64,000 nucleotides of DNA from Tahibacter aquaticus (GTDB lineage Bacteria; Pseudomonadota; Gammaproteobacteria; Xanthomonadales; Rhodanobacteraceae). The stretch covers positions 214,120 through 278,119 of the forward strand of contig NZ_SNZH01000009.1 in NCBI RefSeq assembly GCF_004363655.1, in the 5' to 3' direction. Position 1 is the first letter of the stretch; each line of letters begins with the position of its first letter. Position numbers and translations under genes: made by a program. Below the pieces are notes generated by a model, which did no database searches, was not told where the DNA came from, and was given only the letters and a program-made list of their open reading frames with translations. Positions 1 to 18,071 of the stretch are shown one piece after another.

Positions 1-8667
<8,667 letters not shown>

Positions 8668-8836
8668 TGCGCCCCCGGCGGACAAGCATCCAGGTCGAAA
8701 ATGGCGTACATCGGACACGCGAAAGCGTGCCGCGATACCGGATCACAACGCGTGCGATCAGGCCCAGCACCTGGAACCTAGTCTCTGAATGGCCAGCCGG
8801 CGCGCGGCGCGCACCGGCTGGAGAAAAGGCTTAGCC

Positions 8837-9172
8837 TCAGGCCTTGCCCGACGCGGTCGGCGGTGCCGCTGGCGTCTTGTTGATCCTTTCGTTGGCCGCA
8901 TTGAACGCGGCGCTGGCATCGGTCATCAGGCTCGAACCGGTGGTCGCCAGCTTGTACGAATTGACGCGCAGGCCGATTGCAGCGAGCGCGCCGAGGATCG
9001 GCATCGTCGGTGCAAGCACCGCCACTGCCGCAAAGGTGCCGACGAGCGTGGCCACGCCGACGCCGAGGTTGCCGGCAACGATATTCGAAGCTCCGGGAAC
9101 CAGAACCTCGGCTGCCACCAGCGCGGTCTTGGCGAGCGCGGTATTGCCGTCTGTAGTCTGTGTGGTTTGCAT
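8837..9172 (-). CDS. Small hydrophobic protein preceding the PKS-NRPS gene (DUF6072-like, tentative)
   Basis: A 111-residue protein with a polar N-terminus, a hydrophobic Gly/Ala/Val-rich centre (about residues 18-75, room for two membrane-embedded helices), an NSYK segment and a polar Ala/Pro-rich tail. The ATG at 9172 is preceded by GGAAAGGA and fits better than the longer upstream start. The reading frame continues further upstream without a comparable ribosome-binding site. It ends about 170 bases before the PKS-NRPS start on the same strand and lies behind a good promoter, so the two are probably co-transcribed. The pattern VPGAS, then G-rich, then NSY resembles small hydrophobic DUF6072-type proteins. 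That resemblance is from memory and untested. Function is unknown; a role in membrane handling of the product is only inference. Confidence 0.7.
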   Translation of the reverse strand: MQTTQTTDGNTALAKTALVAAEVLVPGASNIVAGNLGVGVATLVGTFAAVAVLAPTMPILGALAAIGLRVNSYKLATTGSSLMTDASAAFNAANERINKTPAAPPTASGKA

Positions 9173-9262
9173 CTGCTGTCCTTTCCGAAGAGTTCGACGA
9201 GTCTTTCGCGGAGTCATGCAATCGCAACGATAACTGTAGAAGTCACTACACTTTCGTGGTGG

Positions 9263-9290
9263 ATAATAGCGGGATAAAGATAAAATGCAA
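9263..9290 (-). promoter_or_regulatory. Sigma70-like promoter of the lipopeptide operon
   Basis: Reading the minus strand, TTGCAT is followed after 16 bases by TATTAT. It sits in an unusually A+T-rich stretch about 90 bases upstream of the ATG at 9172. This is the only good promoter match before the hydrophobic-protein and PKS-NRPS genes. Confidence 0.55.
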
Positions 9291-9307
9291 CAAGCAATTT
9301 TAGACAA

Positions 9308-10204
9308 GTATCCGGCGCGAGGACGGCTTGGAGATCACGCCGGAGACGCCATCCCGCAACGCGCCGGCAACAGGCCGCACTAACCGCGACGGCATGGCGA
9401 TTCGCCCGTCGATTCGTGGCGCGGCCGTTGCCGAAAAGACTTTCAAATGGCCGCAAAATAGGCGTTTTTTGTACCGGAAACGCGATCGCAGGCATTCAAC
9501 AGACAAGAAGACACGCCACGCCTGCCTGGGCGTTGTCTGGTCATGCCGCCCGGGATTCGGAACGAACAGCGAACCCCTGGGGCAATGCTATACATAGTAT
9601 AAAAAGTAATTCCGACGCATCGCATTGCAGGGCTGCTCCCCGGGTGCCGCGAAGCTTCCCGAAAGCGCAACCTTGCCGCCACGGAATCCCGCGGTCAGCC
9701 AGAAGCCCGGGTGAGGTTGCTGCCTGAACTCAGGATTGAGCGAAATCCTCCCGTGGGCGGACTTGCCCCGGCTACGCGCGTGGCCCCGATCAGGTCCCGG
9801 AGCCACGCATGACGCCTGCAGGGGATACAAAGCGGAAACCGGGGGCCAAAGCTGTCACAGGGGGGTGACGGCACCGTTTCAGGCCCGCCGAGCCACCGGG
9901 CGGCCCGCCCCGCGCTCACGCCAGCCAGCCATCAAACCCGGGGCCGTTCGGGTCAGGCCGATGCGCCGACTGCGTCGTCAGGCCGGAAGTGATGTGCCAG
10001 GACGCGGCATTGCGCTAGCCGGAATGCCGCAATCGAGAGGCAACACAGCGGGTCGGGCGCCAGACGCCCGGCGATGGCTCGTAGGCGGTGGAGACGAAAT
10101 TCGCCGGGCGAAGTCCGCGAACACAGGCCAATTCCTCTTTTCTGCGCCTCAGTGGCACCTTTGATGCATGACTGTCCATTCTTTCTCAGGGGGAAAGAAA
10201 TCCA
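9308..10204. other. Long intergenic region with a short palindrome
   Basis: About 900 bases between divergent genes without a credible ORF. All open frames are short and lack ribosome-binding sites or protein-like composition. It contains a perfect inverted repeat TATAC-ATA-GTATA at 9589-9601 in an A+T-rich patch, which could be an operator or a promoter element. The last bases hold the AGGGGGA ribosome-binding site of the gene starting at 10205. Confidence 0.5.
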
Positions 10205-13200
10205 ATGAACCGCACGCTTGCAGCACTCTTCCTTACGCTGTCGTCCGCTTTTGCCGTCGGTGCGACGGAGCAGGGCCTTTCGGAACACGATGCGACCCGG
10301 CCGGCTTCGGCATCGGCAGGCAAGCCGACCGAGACGCGAATGCGTCTGTCCGGCACCTCGAATATCGATCTGCGCAACCTGGCCAAGGGCTCCCCGGTCA
10401 GGCGCGATGCCGCAAAGCCTGACGATCCCGAATTCGCGCCGCGCCAGCTGACTGGCGCCGTAAGCTCGGATCCCGCGAATGCCGTACCGGTTGTCGGCGC
10501 GGCAGCGCCCGCGCCGATCGCCAACTTCGACGGCCTGGATTTCGCGAACTTCGGCGCGACCTATCCGCCGGACGCCAACGGCGATGTCGGCCCGGTCCAC
10601 TATATCCAGGCCATCAACGCGTCGATCGGCATCTTCCGCAAGTCGGATGGCTTTCGCGTCGCGGCGTTCACCCTCGATACGTTCATGAGCCAGGGCAGCT
10701 TCGGCAATCTGTGCGACACGAACAACCGGGGCGATGCGGTCGTGCTTTACGACACGTTCGAGGACCGCTGGGTCATTACCGACATCGCGTTCACGCTCGA
10801 CGGCTCGGGCAATGTCATCAGTCCGCCGGGGGCTTTCCAGTGTTTTGCGGTGTCGAAAACCGGCGATCCGGTCTCGGGCGGCTGGAACTACTACTCGATC
10901 CCGATCGCGGGCGGCATCAACGACTCGCCAAAGCTCGGCATCTGGCCCGACGGCATCTACATGTCGGCCAACCTGCTCAACCTTCAGTCGCCGAACGCGT
11001 TCATCGCGCCGCGCGTCTACGCGCTGAACAAGGCGCAGATGTATGCCGGGCAGCCGTCCGTGCAGATCGTCTCGTTCGACGCGCCGTCGGCGGATTTCTC
11101 GCTGCTGCCGAGCAACGCCCGGCTGCAGACCGGCACGCCAACGGCCGGCACGCCTAATTACTACGTGTCCACATGGCAATTTCTCAACGGTTTGACCGTC
11201 TATAAATTCCACGTGGACTGGGACCGGATTGGCCTGTCGAGCTTTACCGGCCCCGACGTGCCGCTGGCGGCGACGAGCTGGCCGAATGCCAGCGTCGCCA
11301 ATGCACCGTCGCTGGGCGGCAACACGCTCGATGTGGTACAGATCCGCGCGATGGCGCAGGCGCAATACACCAACCTGGGCGGTGCCGAATCGGTATGGGC
11401 GACGCACACTGTGCGGCGCGCCAACACGACCGGTTTCGCCGCGCCGCGCTGGTATCAGGTGAATGTCACCGGCGGCACGGTCGCGGCAAACCTGCCGCAG
11501 TCGGCGACCTGGGATCCGGACGGCGCCAACGTGATGCATCGCTTCATTCCGAGCCTTGCCATCAATCGTGCGGGCGACATGGCGCTCGGTTACAGCACGT
11601 CGAGCAGCACGACCAAGCCGGCGCTCAATTACGCCGGCCGACTCGCCGCAGACCCGATCAATACGTTCAGCCAGACCGAGCAGCTGCTGATTCAGGGCAC
11701 CGGCACGCAGACCGGCACCTGCGCCGGCGGCACCTGCACGCGATGGGGCGAGTACAGCGCGATGGCGCTGGATCCGGACGGCTGTACGTTCTGGATGACG
11801 GGCGAGTACTACGCTGCCGACGGACTCAACTATCAGACGCGGATCGGATCGTTTTCCTATCCGTCGTGCACGCCGGTTGGGGCGGGCGGTACCGTATCCG
11901 GCACCGTGACGGCCGCCATCGGCGGCGCTCCGCTGAATGGCGCGACCGTTTCGCTAGGCAGCCGCACCACGACGACCGATGCAGCCGGTGGGTATTCGTT
12001 TGCAGCCATTCCGGCCGGAACCTATCCGGGCATCAGCGCGAGCTTCCCCGGTTGCGTTACGGGCGCGGCGAGCAACATTGTGGTAAACGACGGAAACACC
12101 ACAACGCAAGATTTCGCACTGAGCGCGGCGGCCGAAACCGCCTGCCTGACCGACACGGCGCAGTCCGACTTCCAGGCGGGCGTGCTCACGAACGTCGATG
12201 CAGCCACGAACCCTGGCGATCTCCTTCTCGCCGGCGGGGCCAATGTCGACCAGCAGAACGCGTCATTGGGCACGAGCGGCGTCGGCATTACCGTGACGAC
12301 CTGGGGTGGGCAGACGTTCACGCCGTCGGTCACCGGCCTGATCAAACGGGTCGATGTCAATCTGTTCTGCAGCGGCTGTACCGGCACCGTGCCGAATCTC
12401 ACCCTGAGCATCCGCGCCACCAGTGGCGGCCTGCCGACGGGCGCGGATCTCGCCTCCGGAACGATCGCCGGATTCAACGGCGGCGCCAGTGCGTACTACA
12501 CCGCGAATCTGGCGACACCCATCGTACTCAACGCCGGGACGCAGTACGCGTTCATTGTCCGTCCGACGGCCAACCCGTCGCCGGGCACCTATGCCTTGAC
12601 GCGCAGCGGCACGGCAACCGCGGGCGCCGATGTCTATGCCGGCGGCACGCGCATCGCCGGCGCGACGAGCGGAACGGTCTGGTCGATACCGCTGACCGGG
12701 GGAATCAATACCGATACGGGATTCAAGGTCTACATCGATACCGGCTATCGCGCGTCGGGCGACCTGATCTCGTCGATCAAGGACGCCAATCCCGCTCCGG
12801 GACACGTGCCGAACTGGTCGACACTGTCCTGGAACGCGACGGTCCCGACGAATACCAGCCTGCGATTCCAGGTTGCCGCGAGCAATTCCTTCTCGGGGCC
12901 GTTTGTATTCGTCGGGCCGGACGGCACCGCCGCCACGTTCTTCACCACGAGCGGTGCGTCGCTGAGTCAGTTCGACAACAACCGCTACCTGCGCTATCGC
13001 GCATTCCTGGCGACCACCGACAGCACCGTATCGCCGACGCTCAACGACGTCACGATGTGCCATACCAACCCCTGCATCCCGCCGCCGACACCGACGGTCA
13101 CGCCGGGCGGGCCGACGACGTTCTGCGCCGGTGGCAGCGTTTCGCTGACGTCGTCCAGCGCCAGCGGAAACCAATGGAACCTCAACGGCAGTCCGATCGG

Positions 13201-14767
13201 CGGCGCCACGTCGCAGACCTACATCGCCACCGCGTCGGGCGACTACACGACCACGACGACCAATGCCTTCCTGTGTGCTAGCGCGTCGTCGGCGATCACG
13301 ACGGTGACCGTCAATGCGTTACCGCCCACGCCGACGATCACGCCCGGCGGCCCGACCACGTTCTATGCCGGTGGCAGCGTCACGCTCACTTCGTCCAGCG
13401 CCAGCGGCAACCAGTGGTATCTCGACGGCAATCCGATCGGCGGCGCAACCAACACGCAGTACGTTGCCACAGCGAGCGGCAACTACAGCGTCACGGTCAG
13501 CAGTTCCGGCTGTTCGAGCACGCCGTCCGCTGCGATCGCGGTCACCGCTATGCCGCCGCCGGATCTCGCGATCAGCCTGACCAATGGCGTGACCCAGGTG
13601 AACCCGGGCGGCACCACGACGTATACGATCCAGGCATCCAACAACGGACCGAGTCCTGCTCCGGGCTCGACGGTAGCCGACACCTTCCCGGCTGCGCTGA
13701 CCTGCACCTGGACCTGCGTGGGGGCGGGCGGTGGCAGTTGCACGGCGAGCGGTTCCGGCACTATCAACGACAGCGTCAATCTGCCGGTTGGTGCAACTGT
13801 GGTTTATACGGCAATTTGTACAGTGTCCGGTTCTGCTTCGGGCTTGCTCAGCAACACCGCGACGATAAGCGCGCCGGCCGGCGCGACCGATCCGACACCG
13901 GGCAACAATTCGGCGACCGACACGGACAGCCTCGTGGCGGTGGCCAACCTCGCGCTGACGCTCACCGACAACCGGCAGTTCGCGCAGTTGGGCTCCACGC
14001 TGAACTACGTCATCACCGTCACCAACGCCGGACCAAGCAACGCGACAGCCACAGTGACCGATGCGCTGCCGCCGCAACTGGATAGCGGTAGCTGGACCTG
14101 CGTCGGCACGGGCGGAGCAGTCTGCGCCAGCGGCTCCGGCAATACGCTCAGCGACACGGTCACCCTGCCGGTGGGCGGCCAGGCCTCGTACCTCTACTCG
14201 GCCACGCTCGTGGCGAGCGGTGCCAACGACCAGATCGTCAACACCGCATCGGTCGCGCCGCTGGTTGGCACGGACCCGGCACCGGCCAACAATTCGGCCA
14301 GCGATACCACCATCGTGCCGATCTTCCGGGACGGCTTCGATGGTCCGTCGTCCCTGCAGCCGAAAGCCATCGGCGAGGGCAGCGATTTCGTCGCGGCAAC
14401 GCTGCGCATCGACGCGAGGCTGCTGCATGCACTGAGCATCGCACCGAGCGTGATTGCCAGCGGGCGAGCTGCCGATGGCAGCGCGCTGTTCACGGTGGAA
14501 TTCGCGCGCCTGGGCAACCAGATAGCCCTGCGCATCTCCACCACCGACAGCCTCGGCGCAGGCGAACGATCGGCATGGCGAACGATCAATCTCGATCAGC
14601 GTCTGCTGTCGTTCGCCTGGCAGTTGGCTGCCGATGGAAACGCCGCCTATCTGACCATCAATGGCGATGCGGCCTTCGTTCTGGACGCCAGCGCTTCCCG
14701 GCCACTGACCGAACTCTGGATAACGGCAGAAAATGACGTGCCCTGGCTGGTCTTGCTGGCCCACTGA
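10205..14767 (+). CDS. Secreted multidomain protein with CarboxypepD-like, Ig-like and DUF11 domains
   Basis: 1520 residues with a Sec signal peptide (about 1-20), probably exported or surface-associated. An N-terminal region (about 100-555) looks like an all-beta propeller-type domain, with a FGATYPPDANGDVGP motif. It is followed by a carboxypeptidase-regulatory-like beta domain (about 560-645, GTVSGTVT..GATVSLG), a beta-sandwich region (about 650-955), two 80-residue Ig-like repeats (about 960-1118) and two DUF11 domains (about 1120-1370, DPTPGNNSATDTD). An IFRDGFD motif near 1374 precedes a 145-residue C-terminal domain. The ATG at 10205 has AGGGGGA upstream and a hairpin terminator follows the stop. 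It stands alone. No enzyme motif was found, so adhesion or matrix binding is only a guess from the domains. Confidence 0.85.
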   Translation: MNRTLAALFLTLSSAFAVGATEQGLSEHDATRPASASAGKPTETRMRLSGTSNIDLRNLAKGSPVRRDAAKPDDPEFAPRQLTGAVSSDPANAVPVVGAAAPAPIANFDGLDFANFGATYPPDANGDVGPVHYIQAINASIGIFRKSDGFRVAAFTLDTFMSQGSFGNLCDTNNRGDAVVLYDTFEDRWVITDIAFTLDGSGNVISPPGAFQCFAVSKTGDPVSGGWNYYSIPIAGGINDSPKLGIWPDGIYMSANLLNLQSPNAFIAPRVYALNKAQMYAGQPSVQIVSFDAPSADFSLLPSNARLQTGTPTAGTPNYYVSTWQFLNGLTVYKFHVDWDRIGLSSFTGPDVPLAATSWPNASVANAPSLGGNTLDVVQIRAMAQAQYTNLGGAESVWATHTVRRANTTGFAAPRWYQVNVTGGTVAANLPQSATWDPDGANVMHRFIPSLAINRAGDMALGYSTSSSTTKPALNYAGRLAADPINTFSQTEQLLIQGTGTQTGTCAGGTCTRWGEYSAMALDPDGCTFWMTGEYYAADGLNYQTRIGSFSYPSCTPVGAGGTVSGTVTAAIGGAPLNGATVSLGSRTTTTDAAGGYSFAAIPAGTYPGISASFPGCVTGAASNIVVNDGNTTTQDFALSAAAETACLTDTAQSDFQAGVLTNVDAATNPGDLLLAGGANVDQQNASLGTSGVGITVTTWGGQTFTPSVTGLIKRVDVNLFCSGCTGTVPNLTLSIRATSGGLPTGADLASGTIAGFNGGASAYYTANLATPIVLNAGTQYAFIVRPTANPSPGTYALTRSGTATAGADVYAGGTRIAGATSGTVWSIPLTGGINTDTGFKVYIDTGYRASGDLISSIKDANPAPGHVPNWSTLSWNATVPTNTSLRFQVAASNSFSGPFVFVGPDGTAATFFTTSGASLSQFDNNRYLRYRAFLATTDSTVSPTLNDVTMCHTNPCIPPPTPTVTPGGPTTFCAGGSVSLTSSSASGNQWNLNGSPIGGATSQTYIATASGDYTTTTTNAFLCASASSAITTVTVNALPPTPTITPGGPTTFYAGGSVTLTSSSASGNQWYLDGNPIGGATNTQYVATASGNYSVTVSSSGCSSTPSAAIAVTAMPPPDLAISLTNGVTQVNPGGTTTYTIQASNNGPSPAPGSTVADTFPAALTCTWTCVGAGGGSCTASGSGTINDSVNLPVGATVVYTAICTVSGSASGLLSNTATISAPAGATDPTPGNNSATDTDSLVAVANLALTLTDNRQFAQLGSTLNYVITVTNAGPSNATATVTDALPPQLDSGSWTCVGTGGAVCASGSGNTLSDTVTLPVGGQASYLYSATLVASGANDQIVNTASVAPLVGTDPAPANNSASDTTIVPIFRDGFDGPSSLQPKAIGEGSDFVAATLRIDARLLHALSIAPSVIASGRAADGSALFTVEFARLGNQIALRISTTDSLGAGERSAWRTINLDQRLLSFAWQLAADGNAAYLTINGDAAFVLDASASRPLTELWITAENDVPWLVLLAH
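13081..13560 (+). repeat. 240-bp tandem duplication encoding two Ig-like domains
   Basis: Two consecutive 240-base units (13081-13320 and 13321-13560) encode Ig-like domains starting PPTPT(V/I)TPGGPTTF. Nucleotide similarity is high, with mostly synonymous changes. The second unit replaces the first-unit Cys after GPTTF with Tyr. Confidence 0.75.
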
Positions 14768-14783
14768 TTGTCATTGCGGGTAG

Positions 14784-14831
14784 CGCCAGCGGGTCCGGCA
14801 TGTGCCGGGCCCGCTGGCGTCGTTCTTTTTC
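14784..14831 (+). terminator. Rho-independent terminator after the 1520-aa gene
   Basis: CGCCAGCGGG pairs perfectly with CCCGCTGGCG across a 16-base loop that itself can pair (GGCA/TGCC). A T-rich tract, TCGTTCTTTTTC, follows. It lies 17 bases after the stop codon. Confidence 0.8.
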
Positions 14832-15149
14832 AAGCCGCCCACTGATTTACGAATCAACAGTCTGTAGCGCAGGCGAGCAAGCGGCTTCCGCCGCCGGCGC
14901 CTCGTACATCAGTCCCGTGCGGGTTCAGCGGTGGGGGCCTGCCTGGTTCCCGCGCATCGCGGCATCGTACCGGCTCGGCATCCGGATGTATGGAAAAAAC
15001 AGCAATTGTCGCCAGGCATCAGTAAGAATCGTTGCTCGGATGCTGCGACTGGTTGTTTTTACAGAAGATGCAGTCTGCTCCCTGACTTAAAGAGAGCTCA
15101 GCTTGTTGTCGAAACGACGCATTTCACGGCATTGTTACGCCCCGGCAAA
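14832..15149. other. Intergenic region, nothing recognised
   Basis: About 320 bases between convergent genes. It has short unconvincing ORFs only and no clear repeats or promoters. Confidence 0.4.
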
Positions 15150-15172
15150 GCCACGGGCCTGCGGCCCGTGGC
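15150..15172 (-). terminator. Hairpin downstream of the PA-domain gene
   Basis: GCCACGGGCC and GGCCCGTGGC form a perfect 10-bp stem with a 3-base loop, 18 bases beyond the stop codon of the minus-strand gene. On that strand a short CTTTG follows rather than a long T-run, so it is a probable but weak terminator. Confidence 0.55.
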
Positions 15173-15190
15173 GGCTGGCGTCAAGCCACG

Positions 15191-16651
15191 CTAGGGCACT
15201 ACAAAAGGACAAGGGTTCGCGTCGAAACCGTCGGCATGCACGATCTGATCGGGGTTGGTACTCCAGCCGATGTCCTTGAGCAGGTCCAGGGTGATATCGA
15301 AACCGGTGAGCATTCTGCGGCTGATATAGCGGTTTTCCTGCATCAGCAGATTGGGAAACATGTCGGCCGTGAACATCGAGTTCACCAATTTGAAGTTTGC
15401 GGGATTCGGCGCGTTCAGGCGCAGAAAACCGCCCTGCGTACCCGCCAGCTTGGTGGGATCGCCTACCGTGAGGTTCACGCCGCCGGCGAGATTGGCGCGA
15501 AGCGACGTGCCCAGCGCCTGGGTGATGCCAACGGTCGCAATGGTGATGGTGGGATCGGTGCCGCCCAGCGGGGGCAGGTCGGGATCGACATTGTTCTGCA
15601 CGATCACGGCTCGTGCGCCCGCGTTCTGTGCATTCTTTACTTTGATTACAAATTGGCAAGCGCCGCGTTCGACGAGCGCGATCTTGCCGGTCACCTGCGC
15701 CGCGTTGGTCAAAGGCTGGCAAGCGTCATTGATGGTGCCGCCACCACTGGTGTCGCCGTCCGTCACCAACACGAGGCTGCCTGTTATGCCGCTCTTGGGC
15801 AGCCCTGGCCCGAAGTCCGGCATGGCGACCGGATTGCTGCCGGCGATAGCCGCCGGCGAATTCACCGTGAGCAAGAGCGCGGCGCCCAGATAGGCGCCTT
15901 GCATGCGATTGGCGTTCTTCCCCACCCAGGTGAGATTCGGGTCGTTCGACGCCGAGTCGAAGCGCTCCGAGCCGTCCATCTCGACCCAGCGCTTGCCCGT
16001 CGCGGCATCGCGCATGTACCAGGACCAGACATCCGGGCGTTGATTGTCATCGCAGCAAAACTCGCCGCTGCTCGGATCGGTCAGCGAAATGAAGCCCAGG
16101 CCATGCGCCAGCCGTTTCACCACTAGCGGTAACAGCGGAATCTTGTCGCCCGGTACAGGCACGGCAGCATCCACGCCGTACCACCAGCCGGTAGTACCCG
16201 TCAGGCAGCCGTTGTCGATATCCGAGTTCATGCTGATGGTGATGTCGTTGTGGGTCGGATCCAGGTCGCCGAACGCCATGGCATTGGCCTGGGCGATGAC
16301 GTACCAGGTGTCGGCAAGGGCCTCGGGGGCGAAGTCAGCGTAGAGACTGAGGGGAAAGCCCGAACCCAGCACGGCGCTGTTGCCGCTGCACTGGTCGGGT
16401 TCCATGCTTGCCTCGACGCGAATGGGGACGATGGAGTTCAGTACAGCGCCCCATTGATCGGTGGCTTTCTGAAACACGTACTGGCGCTGCGCACCCAATG
16501 TGGTACCGGGATTGCCCGCCACGGGGTCCGCTGGCGTGTCGTCGTCGAAACCCTGGCCGGCAACGATGACGAAGTTCGCGCCAGCGTGTGCCTGCAGCGC
16601 GGCACACAGCAGCATCAGCACCGCCCAACGACGCAAGCCATTAGCGATCAT
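15191..16651 (-). CDS. Secreted PA-domain protein with a degenerate metallopeptidase site
   Basis: 486 residues with a signal peptide (MIANGLRRWAVLMLLCAALQ, cleaved after AHA). The N-terminal half resembles secreted zinc-peptidase-like proteins whose signature is normally HExxHGLGF, but here it reads KRLAHGLGF, so the first His and the catalytic Glu are missing. A protease-associated (PA) domain follows in the middle, around GKIALVERGACQFVIK. The protein ends WSTNPDQIVHADGFD plus a short tail, the same DGF(E/D)-type ending seen in other secreted proteins here. The start at 16651 (GGAG upstream) overlaps the end of the preceding 96-aa gene by 11 bases, implying translational coupling. I infer a non-catalytic binding protein or decoy. 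A peptidase using other ligands cannot be excluded. Confidence 0.82.
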   Translation of the reverse strand: MIANGLRRWAVLMLLCAALQAHAGANFVIVAGQGFDDDTPADPVAGNPGTTLGAQRQYVFQKATDQWGAVLNSIVPIRVEASMEPDQCSGNSAVLGSGFPLSLYADFAPEALADTWYVIAQANAMAFGDLDPTHNDITISMNSDIDNGCLTGTTGWWYGVDAAVPVPGDKIPLLPLVVKRLAHGLGFISLTDPSSGEFCCDDNQRPDVWSWYMRDAATGKRWVEMDGSERFDSASNDPNLTWVGKNANRMQGAYLGAALLLTVNSPAAIAGSNPVAMPDFGPGLPKSGITGSLVLVTDGDTSGGGTINDACQPLTNAAQVTGKIALVERGACQFVIKVKNAQNAGARAVIVQNNVDPDLPPLGGTDPTITIATVGITQALGTSLRANLAGGVNLTVGDPTKLAGTQGGFLRLNAPNPANFKLVNSMFTADMFPNLLMQENRYISRRMLTGFDITLDLLKDIGWSTNPDQIVHADGFDANPCPFVVP

Positions 16652-16931
16652 TTTGCATCTCCGTCTGCAGCGGTCCTGCATTGCGAATTTCCAGGCTGCC
16701 GTCGGCGCGGCGGTGCGCAACCGTGGGCATGGCGTAGCGCGTATCCACGTGTTTCAGCTTGCTGGCGTTGGGCCGCTGCAGCAGCGGCGGCGCGCGCTCC
16801 GCTGCGGCAGGGAGGGGCGCCTGCGGGCGGGAATTCGCCGGCGCGGCGGCTGGCGCGGAATCCGCGGCCAGCACGCCGCAGGCGGCACTCAGCGAAAGGC
16901 AGCAGACAACGATTCGAAGGAGGCTGGACAT
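16641..16931 (-). CDS. Small exported protein coupled to the PA-domain gene
   Basis: 96 residues: a signal peptide (MSSLLRIVVCCLSLSAACGV, cleaved after LAA), an Ala/Pro-rich linker, then a basic mature part (KLKHVDTRYAMPTV) ending EMQNDR. The stop codon lies inside the start region of the downstream PA-domain gene (11-base overlap), so the pair forms an operon. The signal peptide carries adjacent cysteines but no convincing lipobox. No family is recognised. From the coupling, it may assist or bind the PA-domain protein in the periplasm or outside the cell. The overlap and the good signal peptide support it being real. Confidence 0.68.
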   Translation of the reverse strand: MSSLLRIVVCCLSLSAACGVLAADSAPAAAPANSRPQAPLPAAAERAPPLLQRPNASKLKHVDTRYAMPTVAHRRADGSLEIRNAGPLQTEMQNDR

Positions 16932-17486
16932 AGTTGGCTCGACGATGGGTGAGGTAGGAAAACCGGCGTAGACCTTCGTCCACGTTTCTTGAGACGGCCG
17001 CGTGCTTCCCACCGCAGTCAGCGGTGATGCCTCGCACGGGTTTCAAGGCTTCCCCGGCGGCGCTTCGCGCTCGAGGACTCATCACGCACTCCCATTCGCG
17101 GCGTCTGTATCGGCTTGAACGACAGAACGACCGGAATTGCGCCCCCTATGCCCAAGAAAATTTTGGGCTCCATCGCAACCGCATCGGCTCGGTGGCCGAT
17201 CGCGCACCAGTGCGTGAGCGGTCTGGCAGCCACCGCAGGGTGTCGCAGTGCGTGATGCAGAGGGTTCGTGGCCGCAATCACCCGGGGCCTGCAAGGCCCG
17301 GTGCACCTGGCCGGATGTCGGTGCGCGCAAACGCGGCCAATTGCGCCAGGTCGCTAGGAATCGATAGCTGGTGACATGGCGATAGTCTGGGCGGGCAGGA
17401 AACTGACAGCGTTACCGCGCAACGAGGCATCGGCAAGAACGGTCAGGCCCGGCGACAACCAGCAACGCATCGAGGACACGCAACGC
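16932..17486. other. Intergenic region with a small palindrome
   Basis: About 550 bases upstream of the 96-aa gene and downstream of the tetR gene. No credible ORF was seen. It includes an inverted repeat GCCCAA-GAAAATT-TTGGGC at 17150-17168, which could act as a terminator for the tetR transcript or as a protein site. Nothing else was recognised. Confidence 0.4.
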
Positions 17487-18071
17487 TCAGGACAGGAACC
17501 CGTGCTCCAGCCCGTCGAGCGCTTCCTGGCCGAGCCGCGCGAGATCGGGCTTGCCGTCTTTTTCGTACCAGTAGCGCATCGTCGCGCGGATGACGCCGAT
17601 CGCGGCGCCGGCCATCAGGCGCGCACGGCGCTCGGCAGCGGCGCCGCGGCCGAAGCGGCGGCGGAACGTCGCGGCCATGGCGGTCTCCCAGTCGCAGTCG
17701 ATCTCGTGTTCGCGCGCGGCGAGCGCGGGCACGGAGTCGACCAGGCGCTGCTGCGCGAGGATCGCCTCGCGGTTGGCCGAGTATTCGTGCGCGAAGGTCT
17801 GGCAGATCGCGCGCAGGCCGTCGACCGGGTTGGGCGAGTGACCGGCACCGTCGAGCAGGGCGAGGAAGCGCTCGAAGCGCTCGGTCCGGTGCGGAAACGC
17901 GAGCGCTTCCTTGTTCTCGAAATAGCGGAAGAAGGTACGCCGGCTCACACCGGCGTCGGCGCAGATCTCGTCGATCGTGGTCTGCTCGAAGCCGTGGCGG
18001 TGGAAGCGGCGGTTCGCCGCGGCCACCAGCGCCTGACGGACTGCGGCCTTCTTTGCTTCTCGCAGTGGCAT
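17487..18071 (-). CDS. TetR-family transcriptional regulator of the pfa-like operon
   Basis: 194 residues. The N-terminal helix-turn-helix (about 10-55, with TTIDEICADAGVSRRTFFRYF) is typical of TetR regulators. The C-terminal all-helical ligand-binding part ends GLEHGFLS. TetR proteins dimerise and usually repress a neighbouring operon until a ligand binds. The gene is divergent from pfaD with only 47 bases between start codons, and a palindrome overlaps the pfaD start. I infer that it represses the lipid-synthase operon and itself, with an acyl or lipid ligand as a reasonable guess. The ATG at 18071 is chosen because it begins directly before the HTH and matches usual TetR length. Confidence 0.92.
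   Translation of the reverse strand: MPLREAKKAAVRQALVAAANRRFHRHGFEQTTIDEICADAGVSRRTFFRYFENKEALAFPHRTERFERFLALLDGAGHSPNPVDGLRAICQTFAHEYSANREAILAQQRLVDSVPALAAREHEIDCDWETAMAATFRRRFGRGAAAERRARLMAGAAIGVIRATMRYWYEKDGKPDLARLGQEALDGLEHGFLS

Noticed and set aside
9953..11539. Minus-strand frame of 528 codons upstream of and inside the 1520-aa gene.
   Set aside because: Arg-rich shadow of the plus-strand gene, without a ribosome-binding site or domain.
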